Source: Choristoneura fumiferana (Eukaryota; Arthropoda; Insecta; Lepidoptera; Tortricidae). Taken from it: a stretch of 64,000 nucleotides of DNA. Below are positions 52,396-63,990 of the stretch, in pieces. Numbering within the stretch: position 1 is the first letter of the stretch; each line of letters opens with the position of its first letter. The DNA lies in the NCBI RefSeq assembly GCF_025370935.1, contig NC_133472.1, forward strand, positions 13,418,476 to 13,482,475, written 5' to 3'. Below the pieces are notes generated by a model that was not told the DNA's origin, ran no database searches, and saw only the letters and a program-made list of their open reading frames with translations. The position numbers were made by a program, and so were the translations under genes.

Positions 52396-53999
52396 AAAAG
52401 TGGTAACCAGCATTATAAAAATTAAAAACAACAACGTTTCAAAGGAGTTGATTGATTTTTCGCCCACCGGAAAAAATGATACGCCTGTTGTACGCTTGTT
52501 TTATGATGAAAGAGAGACTAACTTTTACTACAAGAGAAAAACTGTTTTATTGTGCGGTGTGCATGCGGTGCGGTATGCGGTGTGCATTAAAAATCCAACT
52601 TGAAGTAAAATTACAGTCTCATGCGAAAAATTTTATGGAATTGAGGTAGACTAGAATAAATATATTAATTAACATATGGAACTTGCTAACTTACTCGAAT
52701 TCTATTTACGTTTATAAAACTTTCTTTACAGCTCTTTGAATTGAACTTTGAAGCTTTCCCTAGCTGGTGCCTTCATGTGTTTGCCTAAAATTTTACTAAA
52801 ATACATAGGTACTTATTATAATTTTTTATTTCATTTCACCACTTTGTTAGCGTGGTAGCAAAATTATAGCCTTCTAACATTTATAGTCACTAAGCTAAAC
52901 CCCGAACGGACGAACATAGCGAAACTATTCGAGTATCTTGAAAAACATATCCAACGACAAACCACACCACGGGGTAAATGGAAAAAAAACATCCCTACTT
53001 TCGTTTACTGTAAATTTCACTACGGTTCCTAAGCTGACGATAAGATTTAAATTATAAATTATCTCGTACCTACCGTAGAAAATTTATGTACTTACATCTA
53101 CACTATTTTACATTTGCTACCATAATTTCATCACTAGTGTGGTTTCCGTGTTTCACTTGTATGTTAAATTACTTAGCAAATTTCAATTAAATGTGACAAT
53201 CAATCATATATTGTTTACTTAATTTAGAAACTGTCATACCAAAATTGGTATAGCACTTGCATGATCAAATAAACTATCAACACGCAAACCATGTCAAAAT
53301 ACTAATATTTAATAAAGCAAAAAATCGGAAAATGAATAATTCCGAATAAGGCAAAATGCTGGTCAAGCGAAACAGATGGAGGTTGGATATGCCAACACCA
53401 AGCAAAATAATAAATTCAGGCGCTAAGAACTGGGAACATCATTGCAAACCTTACTTTGCTCCACGTAGGTTACAGGCCAATCCATCACACAGAATAGGTA
53501 ATCGAAGGCTGACGAAGATTCGCCTAAGTTACGAGTGCAGTGAGAGGCCTTTGCCTTGCTGTAAAATACTAACTTATTCATATTACATTGAAGTATATAA
53601 ACGGAAAATCAAGATTGTGTAAATCTGATATACGTGTCATGAATATTTAAGTCTATAATTTTATTGACGTCGAACTTGTTAACAGAGGAATTTTTACGCA
53701 GTAGCACCAGGAAAATCTTGCTTGTTTAAGGCATTCTGGATAAACAATGAATTGCTAAATATTTAGTCATAAACAAACAGACAATCAATGGAAGAAATGA
53801 GGACAGTTTCTTAACACCATAAATATTTTACTAATGCGTATCGAGTACTTAGCAATGACTATATGACTTTTGTATGAAAAACAACGCATTATGTTTTTTT
53901 TTTATCTACGAGTACATAGGTACTTAAGTCTGTTAAACGGATAATGTGCTGTATCAATAGTTTAAAACAGCTGATACTGTATTAGTAAGGCCTCACCAT
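52396..53999. other. Nothing recognised
   Basis: AT-rich; the 88-codon frame at 53356-53622 is rich in Arg/Lys but resembles no family I know and has no promoter or splice support. Confidence 0.35.
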
Positions 54000-54062
54000 T
54001 ATCCTATCCTATCCTACCCTACCCTACCCAGCCTACTCTATCCTGCTTACTATCCTATCTTA
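54000..54062. repeat. TATCC/TACCC pentamer tract
   Basis: ATCCTATCCTATCCTACCCT then CTACCC variants. Not the insect telomeric CCTAA unit. Confidence 0.85.
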
Positions 54063-54769
54063 TCGTACTAATATTAAAATGAGAAAAATTGTGAAAATGT
54101 TTGGATGTTTGCTACTTATAGATGAAGCTATTGGCGTACAAAGAACTGGATTACGGTTTAGTACATCACTGCCGAGGACGGGAAAAAGCAATTCGTGGAT
54201 AAGTAGAGTTTGACGGACGAAGCGTAGCTATTCTCCAATATAATGCATTTCCGTAGAATAATATTTTAACTTTGAAGAAGAATGAAGGGCGCTGTCATAG
54301 TACTGTTAAGTGTGGTTGAAGTCCTCGACCGATAGAAACCGAGCTGAACGATCGTTGTGGTTTGAAATTTTTACGGACCGTAACCTTTTCTTCAGGCCCA
54401 TATCCGAGATTGTAAAATGTTCCTCGTGCAGGTGTTTCTAACGTAAGAAAAGCCGCGGTTAAAACTTCATTTACACAGATTTATATCTCTCGCCAAAACG
54501 AATCCACAATAGTTTAACAATGCCACATAGAAATTGAAGTGATCAACGCGTGATGAATGCGTTAGAATGACATCTGTTTTGGGCGCTCGGCTATGCACCT
54601 GCCAAGGCCTAGGCTGACAGGTGAACCGAGCCGGGAATTTCAGCCAATGGACCACCATAACTACTAAACTATGAGGTCTATGGGTCATCATAAATTAAAC
54701 TTAAAATTTAAAGTGACGTTGCTTTCATATGAAATTAAACGTCTCGTGAGTTATCGAGTAGCACCTGGG

Positions 54770-55540
54770 CGACCGAGCTTTGCTCTGGCTAAAACTCGAT
54801 AATAAGCTTTTTCCCAGAGATAGTACCACGCTAGATCGGTTTGTCATCCCCGAAAACCCCCACATACCAAATTCCATCGAAATAGTTGGAACCGTATCCG
54901 AGATTCTGATATATGTAAATATATATACAAGAATTTCTCGTTTGAAGGTATTAGGAAGATAAACTGCGTTCAGTTTAATTCGTTATTACATGTCTGAAAT
55001 GACAAACTTGCTGTTGCAGGATTAGTTTAATACCTGGAGAACGACTGGACTTCACTCGTGCTAAAAGTAAAAACATGCATTTGACCAGAAATGAAACTAA
55101 TCTAAATAGATCGATTGTTCTCCCCCGAAAACCGTTAGAGCCGTTTTCGAGGTTCTCAAAATAAATAGGTATTATATAAAATTATAATAAAGATATTGTA
55201 TCTATAGATTGGCACTGCGGAACCAAAACGCACTCTAGAGGTATTTTGGAACTTCAGGGTTGTGTTAACAGACTCTCGCTCGCATAACAGAACTGACTTA
55301 CTATCGTTAAGCTAAGCATTCTATTTTTAAACAAATAAGTATCTGGTTGCTAAGGTTTAAAATTAAAATATCTGGGCTAAAACTCGGTATCAAACGTTTT
55401 CCTAGAGATAAGACAAAGCTAGATCGATTTTTCATCCCCGAAAACGGATTCGTACTAAAATTTCATTAAAATCGTTGGAGCCGTTTCCGAGATTCCCGAA
55501 ATAAATATACATATATATATATATATATCTAAGGTATTAG
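54770..55540 (+). repeat. Three related LINE-tail-like repeats
   Basis: Blocks GGCTAAAACTCGATAATAAG, GCTAGATCGGTTTGTCATCC, CCGAAAACC and GTTGGAACCGTATCCGAGAT at 54786-54920; a shorter relative at 55060-55165 (CTCCCCCGAAAACCGTTAGA); a third at 55375-55530 (GGGCTAAAACTCGGTATCAA). Each ends near a TATATA microsatellite, as RTE tails do. The frame at 54780-54962 is a repeat frame. 54063-54769 shows nothing. Confidence 0.65.
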
Positions 55541-55807
55541 ATAGATTAGATACGGTATACGGTAATTACCTAACCAATATATTCATGTTTGCAAACGAAT
55601 TAACATTATATTTATATCTCGATCAAAATATCATTAATTCATTAGCTAGCACGTGTCCAAACTACCGATTGGGCCTTCACCACACAGCCTCTCGAACTAC
55701 ATAATTGGTTATTAGTATCAACTTAATTTCCTCCAATTATCGCCTACACCGTTTAGTTAAAATTTTGAAGTTCACCACTTTTGGCGGTTGTCAGATGGCA
55801 AAGCATT

Positions 55808-56362
55808 TTTTAGGGTTCCGTAGTCAACTAGGAACCCTTATGGTTTCGCCTGGTCTGTCCGTCTGTCTGTCTGTACTATAAAACAGTCACGCCGACAAAG
55901 CGGTAAAATTAAAAAAAAAAGATTTTTTTAGGGTACCTCCCATACACGTGAAGTGGGATTGTTTTATTTTCTCGACTAACCCTATAGATGTGGGGTATCG
56001 TTGGATAAGTATTTTAAAACCATTGGGGGGTCGCCAAGGTTTTACGATTCAGTGATCTGTTTGCGAAATATTCAACTGAAAATCGAGTGTTCCCCCCTCC
56101 CCTCAAAAACCTAAACTGTTGGGTAGAAAAATTTGAAAAAATTCAGGATGGTAGTAAGTACATTAAATTTACAAGAAAAATTATAATGGCTAAGATTGCT
56201 TCAGAATTATTAGTAGTTTAAAAGTAAATAGCAGCCTAAGGTATAAAATATACCTAAACTTGGATGATTCCGTACCTACAAAATACGAAATCATTAGAAA
56301 AATATTACTCGATTTTTTCGTAGTGGCTACGGAACCCTATCCGACACGCTCTTGACCGGTTT
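55808..56362 (-). repeat. F1 copy, reversed, long
   Basis: TTTTTAGGGTTCCGTAGTCA to CACGCTCTTGACCGGTTTTT; all F1 landmarks are present, with CTGTCTGTCTGT at 55861-55872. Confidence 0.88.
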
Positions 56363-56554
56363 TTATGTAATTAATTACTTATGAAATGCAAGTGTAAATT
56401 GCTTATAAGAATAATGCCTTTTTAGTTTATATAGAAAATAAAACCATATTTTTTGAACTTGGTTCGGGAGTCCGACTCTTTTAACTAATATTGGCTTATT
56501 TTTAATCAACCGATTTAAATAAAGGAGAACGTGATCAATTCAGATGAACTTTTT

Positions 56555-56860
56555 TACAAGCTTTTCTTTAGCTTGCCCTGTTTGTTTTTTTTTTATTTAT
56601 TTGTTTGGTTAAAATATTGGAAGCTAAATTTGACCCACTTCCAGTGGTCCGATTGACTTGAAATTTGGCATACTTATGTAAATCTGGTGACTATACAATA
56701 ATCTGGTAGTGACATCTAGGTAGCCCGGCCAGGATCATCTCCGCAGAACGGAACTCCTCAGCGGTTAATGGCATCGACTTGAAATTTGGTACGACAAAAA
56801 CAGTCAACAAAAAGTACAAAAGCTTATATTAAAAATTATTTTTTTAACAAATTAATACCT
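56555..56860 (+). repeat. R4 copy
   Basis: AAGCTTTTCTTTAGCTTGCC, two TTGACTTGAAATTTGG-type blocks, AGTGACATCTAGG, CAGGATCATCTCCGCAG and CAACAAAAAGTACAAAAGC. 56861-57762 shows nothing. Confidence 0.85.
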
Positions 56861-57762
56861 ACTATATTTGTTACTTCTGTTGAAATTATTTTATTTTTTA
56901 TACAGTTCCTTAGCAATTTCTGCTAGTCACGGGACGGGGAACGGGAGTTGACGTCCATGCTCCGGAAAATTTAACGGATTTCAATTGCAATTAAATATGC
57001 TACTACTTAAGTACTAACATCTATATTGAAGACAACTATATAGGTACTCGTAATTAAATTTAATCCAGAAAAGATTCGGTTTTCCTCGCGCGCGACTTGG
57101 CGGGAGTTCTCTTGTTCCCCTCATATAGAAGATTAACAAAAGCTTAAATTTTAAGAACGTTACAGTAAAATTATTCGTTTAACTGGACTTTCTGGAACCA
57201 GTTTTACAACAAGGTACTCATTCGCCTAAGTAACAGACTTATAGGTACGAGTATTTCTATTTACTCCTAGGCTAGATCCTAGTCTAGCCGTCTATGTGTC
57301 ACGAGCTTGTAATCGGCTTATAAATAATTTATCACTCTACCACACAATGTGCACATCAAGCAGGGGATAAAAACTAGACCATTCCCATAACCTTAGTCTA
57401 GTTATAGAAGCAGGCTATGGTGGTACACATCCCGACGCAGGCGCAGGGGGCATTTACCTCGGGAGACGTGTTTTAGACTATATTTTTATGGCGTCGTAGC
57501 GATAGTCTATTTATAGCTATCTCATTAGCTGAGAACGAGTCTTTGAGTAGAACCAGCTTTTTTTACTTGAACTGCCAAGCTTGAAGTCAGATTTTTCCCT
57601 GCTCGAAGTATATCACAGCTTTGCCGCACGCCACAGGACATGTTCGAGCTTCATAAACTACACTCCAGTCGGAGTCACTTCTACTATTTACATACGTGAC
57701 ATGAATTGGATATAGAAAATGTAAGAATTGCATAAATAAATATACTTAACGTTTTCTTATAG

Positions 57763-57855
57763 ATCCAGAAAGTTCTCTTACTTCTACGTAGCGAATCGAA
57801 AGCACGACCACACCCACGAGTATGATCATCAAATGTTCGTTAAGGTCATGAGAAA
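57763..57855 (+). CDS. Possible isolated exon
   Basis: A fair acceptor (AACGTTTTCTTATAG) leads into a frame reading SRKFSYFYVANRKHDHTHEY, DHQMFVK with C/G-ending codons (TAC TTC TAC GTA ... CAC GAC CAC ACC CAC GAG). A possible donor AAG|GTCATG lies at about 57846-57851; the frame stays open to 58016 but loses coding character. Its 1-base leading phase would fit the ABCC-like first exon, but the sequence does not resemble what follows in that family. Family not recognised. Confidence 0.28.
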
Positions 57856-58016
57856 ATTAGAAAATTCATTCGTCCTAAATATCCGTGACATAAGCGCTGT
57901 CACATTAGCCATCTTTTTAAAGTGTAATTCAGTGATTTGCTATTTTTTTATCGCTACTCGTGTAGTTAAATCGTTTAAAAAGCAATCACGAGTTTTAGTG
58001 AAAAAAAAATTTTTTT

Positions 58017-58756
58017 GAACTTTCCTATATTTAATGATTAACAATAACATTTTTTAATTTAGAAAACATTGCCTCGTGAATCTACCTGAAAGATGAAAAA
58101 GTAAACAAAAAACCTTCCGTCTTATCAATTTCTGAGAACGAAATGTTGACCAAAAATCCCGGTTCGAGGTGGTTATTATTTTTACACCTTTTACTATTAA
58201 TAGAGAAATAACATGATTTGAGAGTTATGTACAAAGACAAATAGAAAATTCGTTTGCACATATTAAAAAGCAATACACAGGAGAACTTTGCAATCCATAC
58301 TAAAATTTAATAACAGTTTAACTCAACTTAATGAAATTCTACATGAGAGAAAGCTTCTCGCTTTTCCGAATTAGGTACATTGTCGCTGATGCAGCGTATT
58401 CATGTACCTAAATACTTACGTATCTTCTAGTGTGTTTGTCGCTTAGAAAACCTCGTTCTCCTTCTTTCTCTTCCTCCCTGTATTGTACAGAACCCTCTAC
58501 GCACCAGTCCGACTCGCTCTTGGCTATTTTTACTGGAGTGCCGTAAAACTTTAATGAACGCAAAGTGTGCCGTTAAAACCAAAAGGTTGAAACCGCCTGT
58601 TGTAGATGAATACTGATATAGACAGCCACACATAGAAAATTAGACTTCAGATCTTGCTTGGTACTAAGTAAGTATATCAAATTTCAAGTTTCCATGACAA
58701 CTGGAAGTACCCTTAAGTTTTTATTACCTGCCAATTTGTATTGAAACACCTTTTTT
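58017..58756. other. Nothing recognised
   Basis: AT-rich; CGCACCAGTCCGACTCGCTC TTGGC at 58500-58524 is a lone F2-type end. Confidence 0.4.
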
Positions 58757-59100
58757 TAACCGACGTCAAAAAAGGAGGAGGTTATCAATTCGGTTGTATT
58801 TTTTATGATTTTTACTTCAGAACTCCGTTATTCATGAACCGATTTGAAAAAAAAATGTTTTGTCATTCGTATATTCAATTAGGTCCCATAAGCACCAGAT
58901 CAGGATCTGATGATTGAATCTTAAGGAAATCGAGGGAACTCTTCAAATATTGAAGGGAGTCCTCTGGTAAATTGGATTTATATACATATTTAGTAGTAAC
59001 AAGTGCATTTGCTCTTAGAAATAATTATTAGGTGCAGTGGAACTGATGGGTGATGTAGCCATATTTGACCAATGGAGCTACTAGGTACTCAACAACAAAT
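58757..59100 (+). mobile_element. 7843-type element, truncated
   Basis: AACCGACGTCAAAAAAGGAG, GAACTCCGTTATTCATGAAC, CAGGATCTGATGATTGAATC, GGAAATCGAGGGAACTCTTC. Confidence 0.8.
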
Positions 59101-59107
59101 AAAAATA

Positions 59108-59265
59108 AAATAGAATAAAAACATCTTTATTTCATATTTATAAGTAAGTAGATTTACAGTACCTGGGGCGTCCCTTTAGGCTAAATAGCCTGTGTTAGAA
59201 CGCTCCGCTCCTCCAACATTTTTAACACGTATTACTTATTGACAATATTATATTATAATAGGTAC
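59108..59265 (-). repeat. Dispersed A-tailed repeat, probable
   Basis: GAATAAAAACATCTTTATTT, GGGGCGTCCCTTTAGGCTAA and ATAGCCTGTGTTAGAACGCT; I recall this motif as repetitive in Lepidoptera, but no second copy is in the window. Confidence 0.4.
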
Positions 59266-59639
59266 ATTATACGTTTATTGTGCAACCTTTTTAATGACCC
59301 AAAGATGAGGCTTTTGCAGTTTTAAAAAATAAGTATGACATAATTATGTTACAAGAAGTTCTAAGTTCAAATTACAATGCATGTTATGAGTTATGAGATT
59401 TGTATTGTACCACTTACTGGACACTTTTTCGTTCTGAATTCAAAACCTCTCTATTTACCGCTTTTCAACAATGTTTTCAAAGATGTGATCGCGACTGTTC
59501 GTATAATTTTTGAGTAAGGATTTTAAATGTGATTATTATATTTGTTTCTTAATAATCGGATTATATTTAAAAAAAATGTTTGTTTTGTAAACAGGTAGGT
59601 TTATGTGTTTTTGTTCTTATGTTACATTTAAACTATGTT

Positions 59640-59830
59640 CTCGCTTCTGAGGTGAAAAATTGTATGTCACACGAGACCAAAGTTTTTTTTGCATCTCGAA
59701 TGTTTGACTCCCTTGCTGCTCTCAGGATTCTAACCTAGAATCACTCGCTGGTGCTGGTGATTCAATTATAGAATCCTTCGCTTACTCGGGGTTCAAAATC
59801 AACACTCGAAACCAAAAACAACTTTGCTCA
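59640..59830 (-). repeat. Host-H fragment, reversed
   Basis: TGCTGCTCTCAGGATTCTAA, CACTCGCTGG, TAGAATCCTTCGCTTACTCG and GGTTCAAAAT complement the H copies at 24950-25040 and 29977-30070. Confidence 0.65.
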
Positions 59831-60642
59831 CTTGTTGCACAAATAACTATTAATTGATTTCCTTACCTAGCTGGGCTAACGCGCTGTTTTGTGGGTCTGT
59901 AGATGATATCATTCTATGTAATTGGTTTGATTTTTTCTCAGAAGCCTAAATAACACCAGATGCTTCTAGGTACAAATACCTATCCGGTTTTTTTACGTTT
60001 AAGTAAAATAAATACGAGGTGAACGTAAATGGCAATACACGGGCATATTTGAACAAAGCATTACGAAACGGTCTGCGTGTCAAACCAGCCAGTAAATAAA
60101 CTACCTCGTAGGTACTCATAGTCACTGGATCGCTGGTTGAACACATGGCTATCTGTTCGAAAAAGGTGTGATTTATACGGAAATCGAGCGATAGTTTACA
60201 GTTTATAAAATTATTATATGTACATAGTCGAATTTGCCACGTTTTAAACAAATAAAGGTAAAGGAATAGAATACCACAAAATAGATGTCCAACTGACATA
60301 TTTTGATGCATGTGAAATATCTCAATTCCGAGTTGCCTGTGCCCACGAAAAATAGTTATTATAAAACCTAATCTACTCATTTGGAGATAGAACACTTGCA
60401 GATAAGTATATATTGTACTTAGCTAAATAATTTTTCACGACGCATTTTTTAAATTACTTAAAGTTCCGTTTATTTTAATAAAATTGGATTATTTTACGAC
60501 AGTTAAAATAATAAAATCGGTAAATTAAATAACAAGTCCATTGCAACATGTAAAGCCCGACCAGAAATATATGACTATTCGCCATGTTGCGGAATTTCAT
60601 TGGAACTTATTTTTTTACACTGGCAATAATTTTAATGATTGT
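59831..60642. other. Nothing recognised
   Basis: The 149-codon minus frame at 59946-60395 is the longest non-repeat frame nearby, but it has AT-driven codon use and no known motif; treated as chance. Confidence 0.4.
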
Positions 60643-60865
60643 CAGTGTCACTGTGGCGGTTTCTTTGAACATATTTAAACAATAACAAAAAGTGAAAACA
60701 GATTTGCGCTGTCATCGTTCATCCACCATTACCTCTCATATTTCGTTTTCTAGAATTTTTTTACCGTACAACGGCAAAAACTACTAGACACTGGCAAAAT
60801 TGTCCTCCGATGGACAGAGCCATATTTTTTTAAAGAAACAACAACAATAACAAAAAGTGCCCAAA
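60643..60865 (+). promoter_or_regulatory. Probable promoter and leader of the small two-exon gene
   Basis: Initiator-like TCAGT at 60643-60647 without a TATA box. AAACAATAACAAAAAGTG (60677-60694) recurs as ACAATAACAAAAAGTG just before the ATG (60844-60859), a direct repeat about 167 bases apart. Confidence 0.35.
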
Positions 60866-61177
60866 ATGATTCGTAGTCAACAACGGATCATTATGAATAA
60901 TGTTTCTAATAAACTACTGGAAAAAAAACGCTTGCGGAATGAAACTATTGCGCTACAAAACCTTTTCAAATTAACATCAGAGCTAACAGGTAAACGTTGT
61001 AGACAAGTCAAGATGTTATTGTAGTCTGGTAAAAATAAGCACTCGTAGGTATTAATAAACTTTCTAGATATATCGGAGTCATCGATTACGCGAATTACGA
61101 AAGAAGGTCGTTCCTCCTCAGGTTTTAGGTCGCCGAAGAAAAAAGAAAGCATTGTTCCGACTATACTCAACTATTGA
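60866..61177 (+). CDS. Complete two-exon gene for a 77-residue protein of unknown function
   Basis: Exon 1 is 60866-60989 (ATG in context CCAAAATGA), exon 2 is 61068-61177, and the intron is 60990-61067 (78 bp, ACAG|GTAAAC donor, AACTTTCTAG acceptor). Joined, the frame gives 77 codons and TGA, followed at 61184 by AATAAA. The first half, including MNNVSNKLLEKKRLRNETIA and LQNLFKLTSELT, should be one helix with coiled-coil character. The second half is polar and basic: RITKEGRSSSGFRSPKKKES then IVPTILNY. No signal peptide or membrane segment. Two unlinked sites (donor and acceptor) restore one frame ending beside a poly(A) signal, which argues for a real gene. I do not recognise it; short nuclear or kinetochore-type coiled-coil adaptors look similar, but that is a guess. 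A minus-strand frame covering the same span (60877-61170) is its shadow. Confidence 0.6.
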
Positions 61178-61183
61178 CATATA

Positions 61184-61189
61184 AATAAA
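61184..61189 (+). terminator. Poly(A) signal of the small gene
   Basis: AATAAA begins 6 bases after the TGA, so the 3' UTR is very short. Confidence 0.55.
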
Positions 61190-62079
61190 AACAATAGCGC
61201 CCTCTTGACAAATAGTCATATATTTTTTGGTTTACCTTTAACAGAATATGAGTCGTATGACCCTTCAGAACTCCAAAATATAGAGTCAACGTTCTTGAAA
61301 ATACAATAACTCTCGTTTTCACGATCTTACTACCAAAAACATTTATTTTGAAGTGCACCAGTCCCTTTTACTGCATGATTGGTAACCTCACCCTTTAGGT
61401 AGGATTTAACTATAACAATCTTCCAGGGCATTTGTTTTATCCATCAGATTGTTATAGTGGATACTAACTCATTGATTTTAACGGTCTGTTCCCACTAAGT
61501 GCTTCCATTATCTGTTCTTGTTATTGATCGGCTTTTCGAATAAGCGATGGAATTAGTGGAAGCCGACTGTTTTAAACGATACGCTCATAACCGTTGATGG
61601 AGTAAAAAGTAGAAAACACGTTCGAAAATCCACTCGTCACATTGTTTTCATAATGCGAACCGGTCCGCCGTGTCATGTTTGTTTCATATTTGAAGCATGT
61701 CGTTATAAGTAAGTTTTGGTTTCCTGCGTAATTCAGCAAATGTTCCGGGTAATTGTGATTACCCAGATGCCTTCTCATTGGTTAATGTGGGCGATGTCGG
61801 CTGCGCGCCGATAACTGTCCCGTACGCAGGAACCGGACTCTCATTAACCAATTTAAGATGGCACTTTGGACTCGTTCGACAGAACGCATCAAAATATAAA
61901 CGCATCAAAACTGGTTACTTTCAATAATTTTATGCATTCTTTGCCGTCACTGGCCTAACTACCGGAGTTTAGGTTACTTTAGGGCCGTTTCCGCGTCTCT
62001 TTAGAAGACTAACGAATGATCGATATTCAATTTTATTTAGAAACGTTACAAATTCGTATTTGAAATTTGTATCATTTAC
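61190..62079. other. Unassigned, some inverted motifs
   Basis: AGATTGTTATAGTGGATACT at 61446 partly repeats TAACTATAACAATCTTCC at 61407 in reverse. CTCATTGGTTAATG (61774) and CTCATTAACCAAT (61838) are near-complements around GGCTGCGCGCC. Possibly a decayed MITE. Confidence 0.4.
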
Positions 62080-62430
62080 TAGCTGTTGCTCGCGCCTCCG
62101 TCCGCGTAGAAGTATGAAAAATAGATTACTTCCTATTCTCAGACCTACCAAATATACACAAAGAGTTTCATAAAAATCGGTCAAACCGTTTCGAAAGAGT
62201 TTGGTCACAAATATTGTGATCCGAGAATTTTATATATTAGACTAGCTGTGTTGACCGCGACTCCGTGCACGTGTGCACGGAGAAGTACCTATGAAAAATA
62301 GTGTACAAACTATTCTCAGACCTACCTAATATACCTACACAAAAAAAAACATAAAACTCGGTGAAGACGTTTTGAACGTGTTTCGTCACATAACATTTTT
62401 GAATCGAGAATTTTAGGTATAATATTAAAA
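62080..62430 (-). mobile_element. Two Helitron-like copies in tandem, reversed
   Basis: First: ACTAGCTGTTGCTCGCGCCT to GAGAATTTTATATATTAGA. Second: ACTAGCTGTGTTGACCGCGA to GAGAATTTTAGGTATAATAT. Both share TATTCTCAGACCTACC and a CGGT-x-AA-x-ACG/CGTTT block with 22225-22397 in reverse. Confidence 0.75.
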
Positions 62431-63990
62431 GAAAAGAATTTACTTTTCCTCTCAAATAGCGTTTTCTATTACAGAAACTATTCTCATAGCTTCTTAATTA
62501 GCCGTATGCAATGTGCATAATGTTGTTTTAGTGAACAGCAGAGCGCGGAACTAACACGAATTTTGCATATATATATAACTGACTGTGACTGTGACTGGCA
62601 CACACAGCTAGTCGGTACAAATGCTTCTTTGGACATGTAAATATTGATTGTATCTGATAGAGAGTGTTATTGAGATTGGTTATTTAGCGTCGCCGCGGCC
62701 GCGACCGAATTCCCGCGTGTGGGAGGCGGCCCGAGAGCCTCGTGACGACTTGGGCACTTGACCAAGGCCTAAATTCTGCGCAAAAGTGGTGCGTCGCCGA
62801 AAACGATCTCGCATTCAAAACGTACAGTGAAATAGAAATCACTAACATTTCTTTTTTTTTTATTGTAGAATAACATTTCTCTAAGGCTTAGGAGGAGATC
62901 AAATATAGTGTAAACTTCGGAAACGATTGTTCTTAATTACGAGTACTTATTACATATCGTAATAATACTATTGTATATAATAGTATACTTACATAAGTAG
63001 CGTGAAACGAAATACAATGTTTTTTTCGTCTGCCGAGGTAAAGAGCTCCATCGGCCCATTGTTTAAGTGAATGAAAGTTGGAGAACGACTTAAAGACTGG
63101 TTTCATGTCATACTGAGCCAAACTTGGCTGTCTGGTCACTATACTTAAACTAATACGCATTTGAAAAAACAAAAATAAGTTTTGAGTTTATCAGATGTCA
63201 AGTACGAGTGTTATGCACCTTTTATGTCGAAGACGCTCTAATGGGAAGTGTTAACACGCGCGACGGACGCCGGCGGGCAGCGCCTTGTGCGGCCGCCGCG
63301 CCGTCGACGCCTCGTTAACGCATCACTTTGTGCAAACACGTTTGCGCGGCGCGTCGCGGCGTTTGCAGGCTTACTCACTCTGCACGACAGTCCTAATTCC
63401 AATTTTCCTATTGAAACCAATTGAATAATTCTTGAAAGAGCGTTGATAAGTTTGATATGAAATGAGCATGAGTTCATACTTATGACGTTGTGATGCATTT
63501 CAGTGTACTTAGGTACAAGCAATATTCGTCACTGTTACACAGGTATGATGAAGTTTTCCCATTGCTAATAATTACAATCAATCAATTATTATATAAGGTA
63601 ATAAAATATTACTAACGCACGATAATATTATTAATCGTTCATTAATTCATTAATCCGCCATAAATATTGTTATGTAAGGTTGTATCGAGTTTCGGCGTGA
63701 ATTCCGTTAGAGATATTGCTTGTAATTTATGTGGGTAGGTATAGGATGCGAGTAAACAAAATATGTTTTTATGACAACTTTGTAACTATTTCCGTAGGTA
63801 AGTATGGTATCTTCAATTTAGTAAAAAGCGTTATTATATATTTTCACAACTGAAAACGTACATATTTATACCTATAACTTTGCTGCCCACGCGCCAAGAA
63901 ATTAATATTCATATAAATTTCAAAGGTATTATAATATTTACCGTATATAATACCTACCTTTAAAATTGCTGGACCAAAAACAATGTAGGC
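62431..63990. other. Right end: two GC-rich blocks in AT-rich DNA
   Basis: 62690-62830 (GTCGCCGCGGCCGCGACCGA) and 63250-63375 (CGGCGGGCAGCGCC, TTGCGCGGCGCGTCGCGGCG) are CpG-rich like promoters or exons. A TATATATATA tract precedes the first at 62568. No frame is convincing on either strand; the rest shows nothing. Confidence 0.35.

Noticed and set aside
54000..54062. Interstitial telomere-like repeat
   Set aside because: The unit is TATCC/TACCC, not the insect CCTAA/TTAGG.
59946..60395. 149-codon minus-strand ORF
   Set aside because: AT-driven codon use, no motif, no splice or promoter context; probably chance.
60877..61170. 97-codon minus-strand ORF
   Set aside because: Antisense shadow of the two-exon plus-strand gene, whose splice sites and poly(A) signal are better supported.
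9968..62430. Autonomous Helitron
   Set aside because: No Rep/helicase coding sequence was found in or near any Helitron-like copy; all are short non-autonomous elements.
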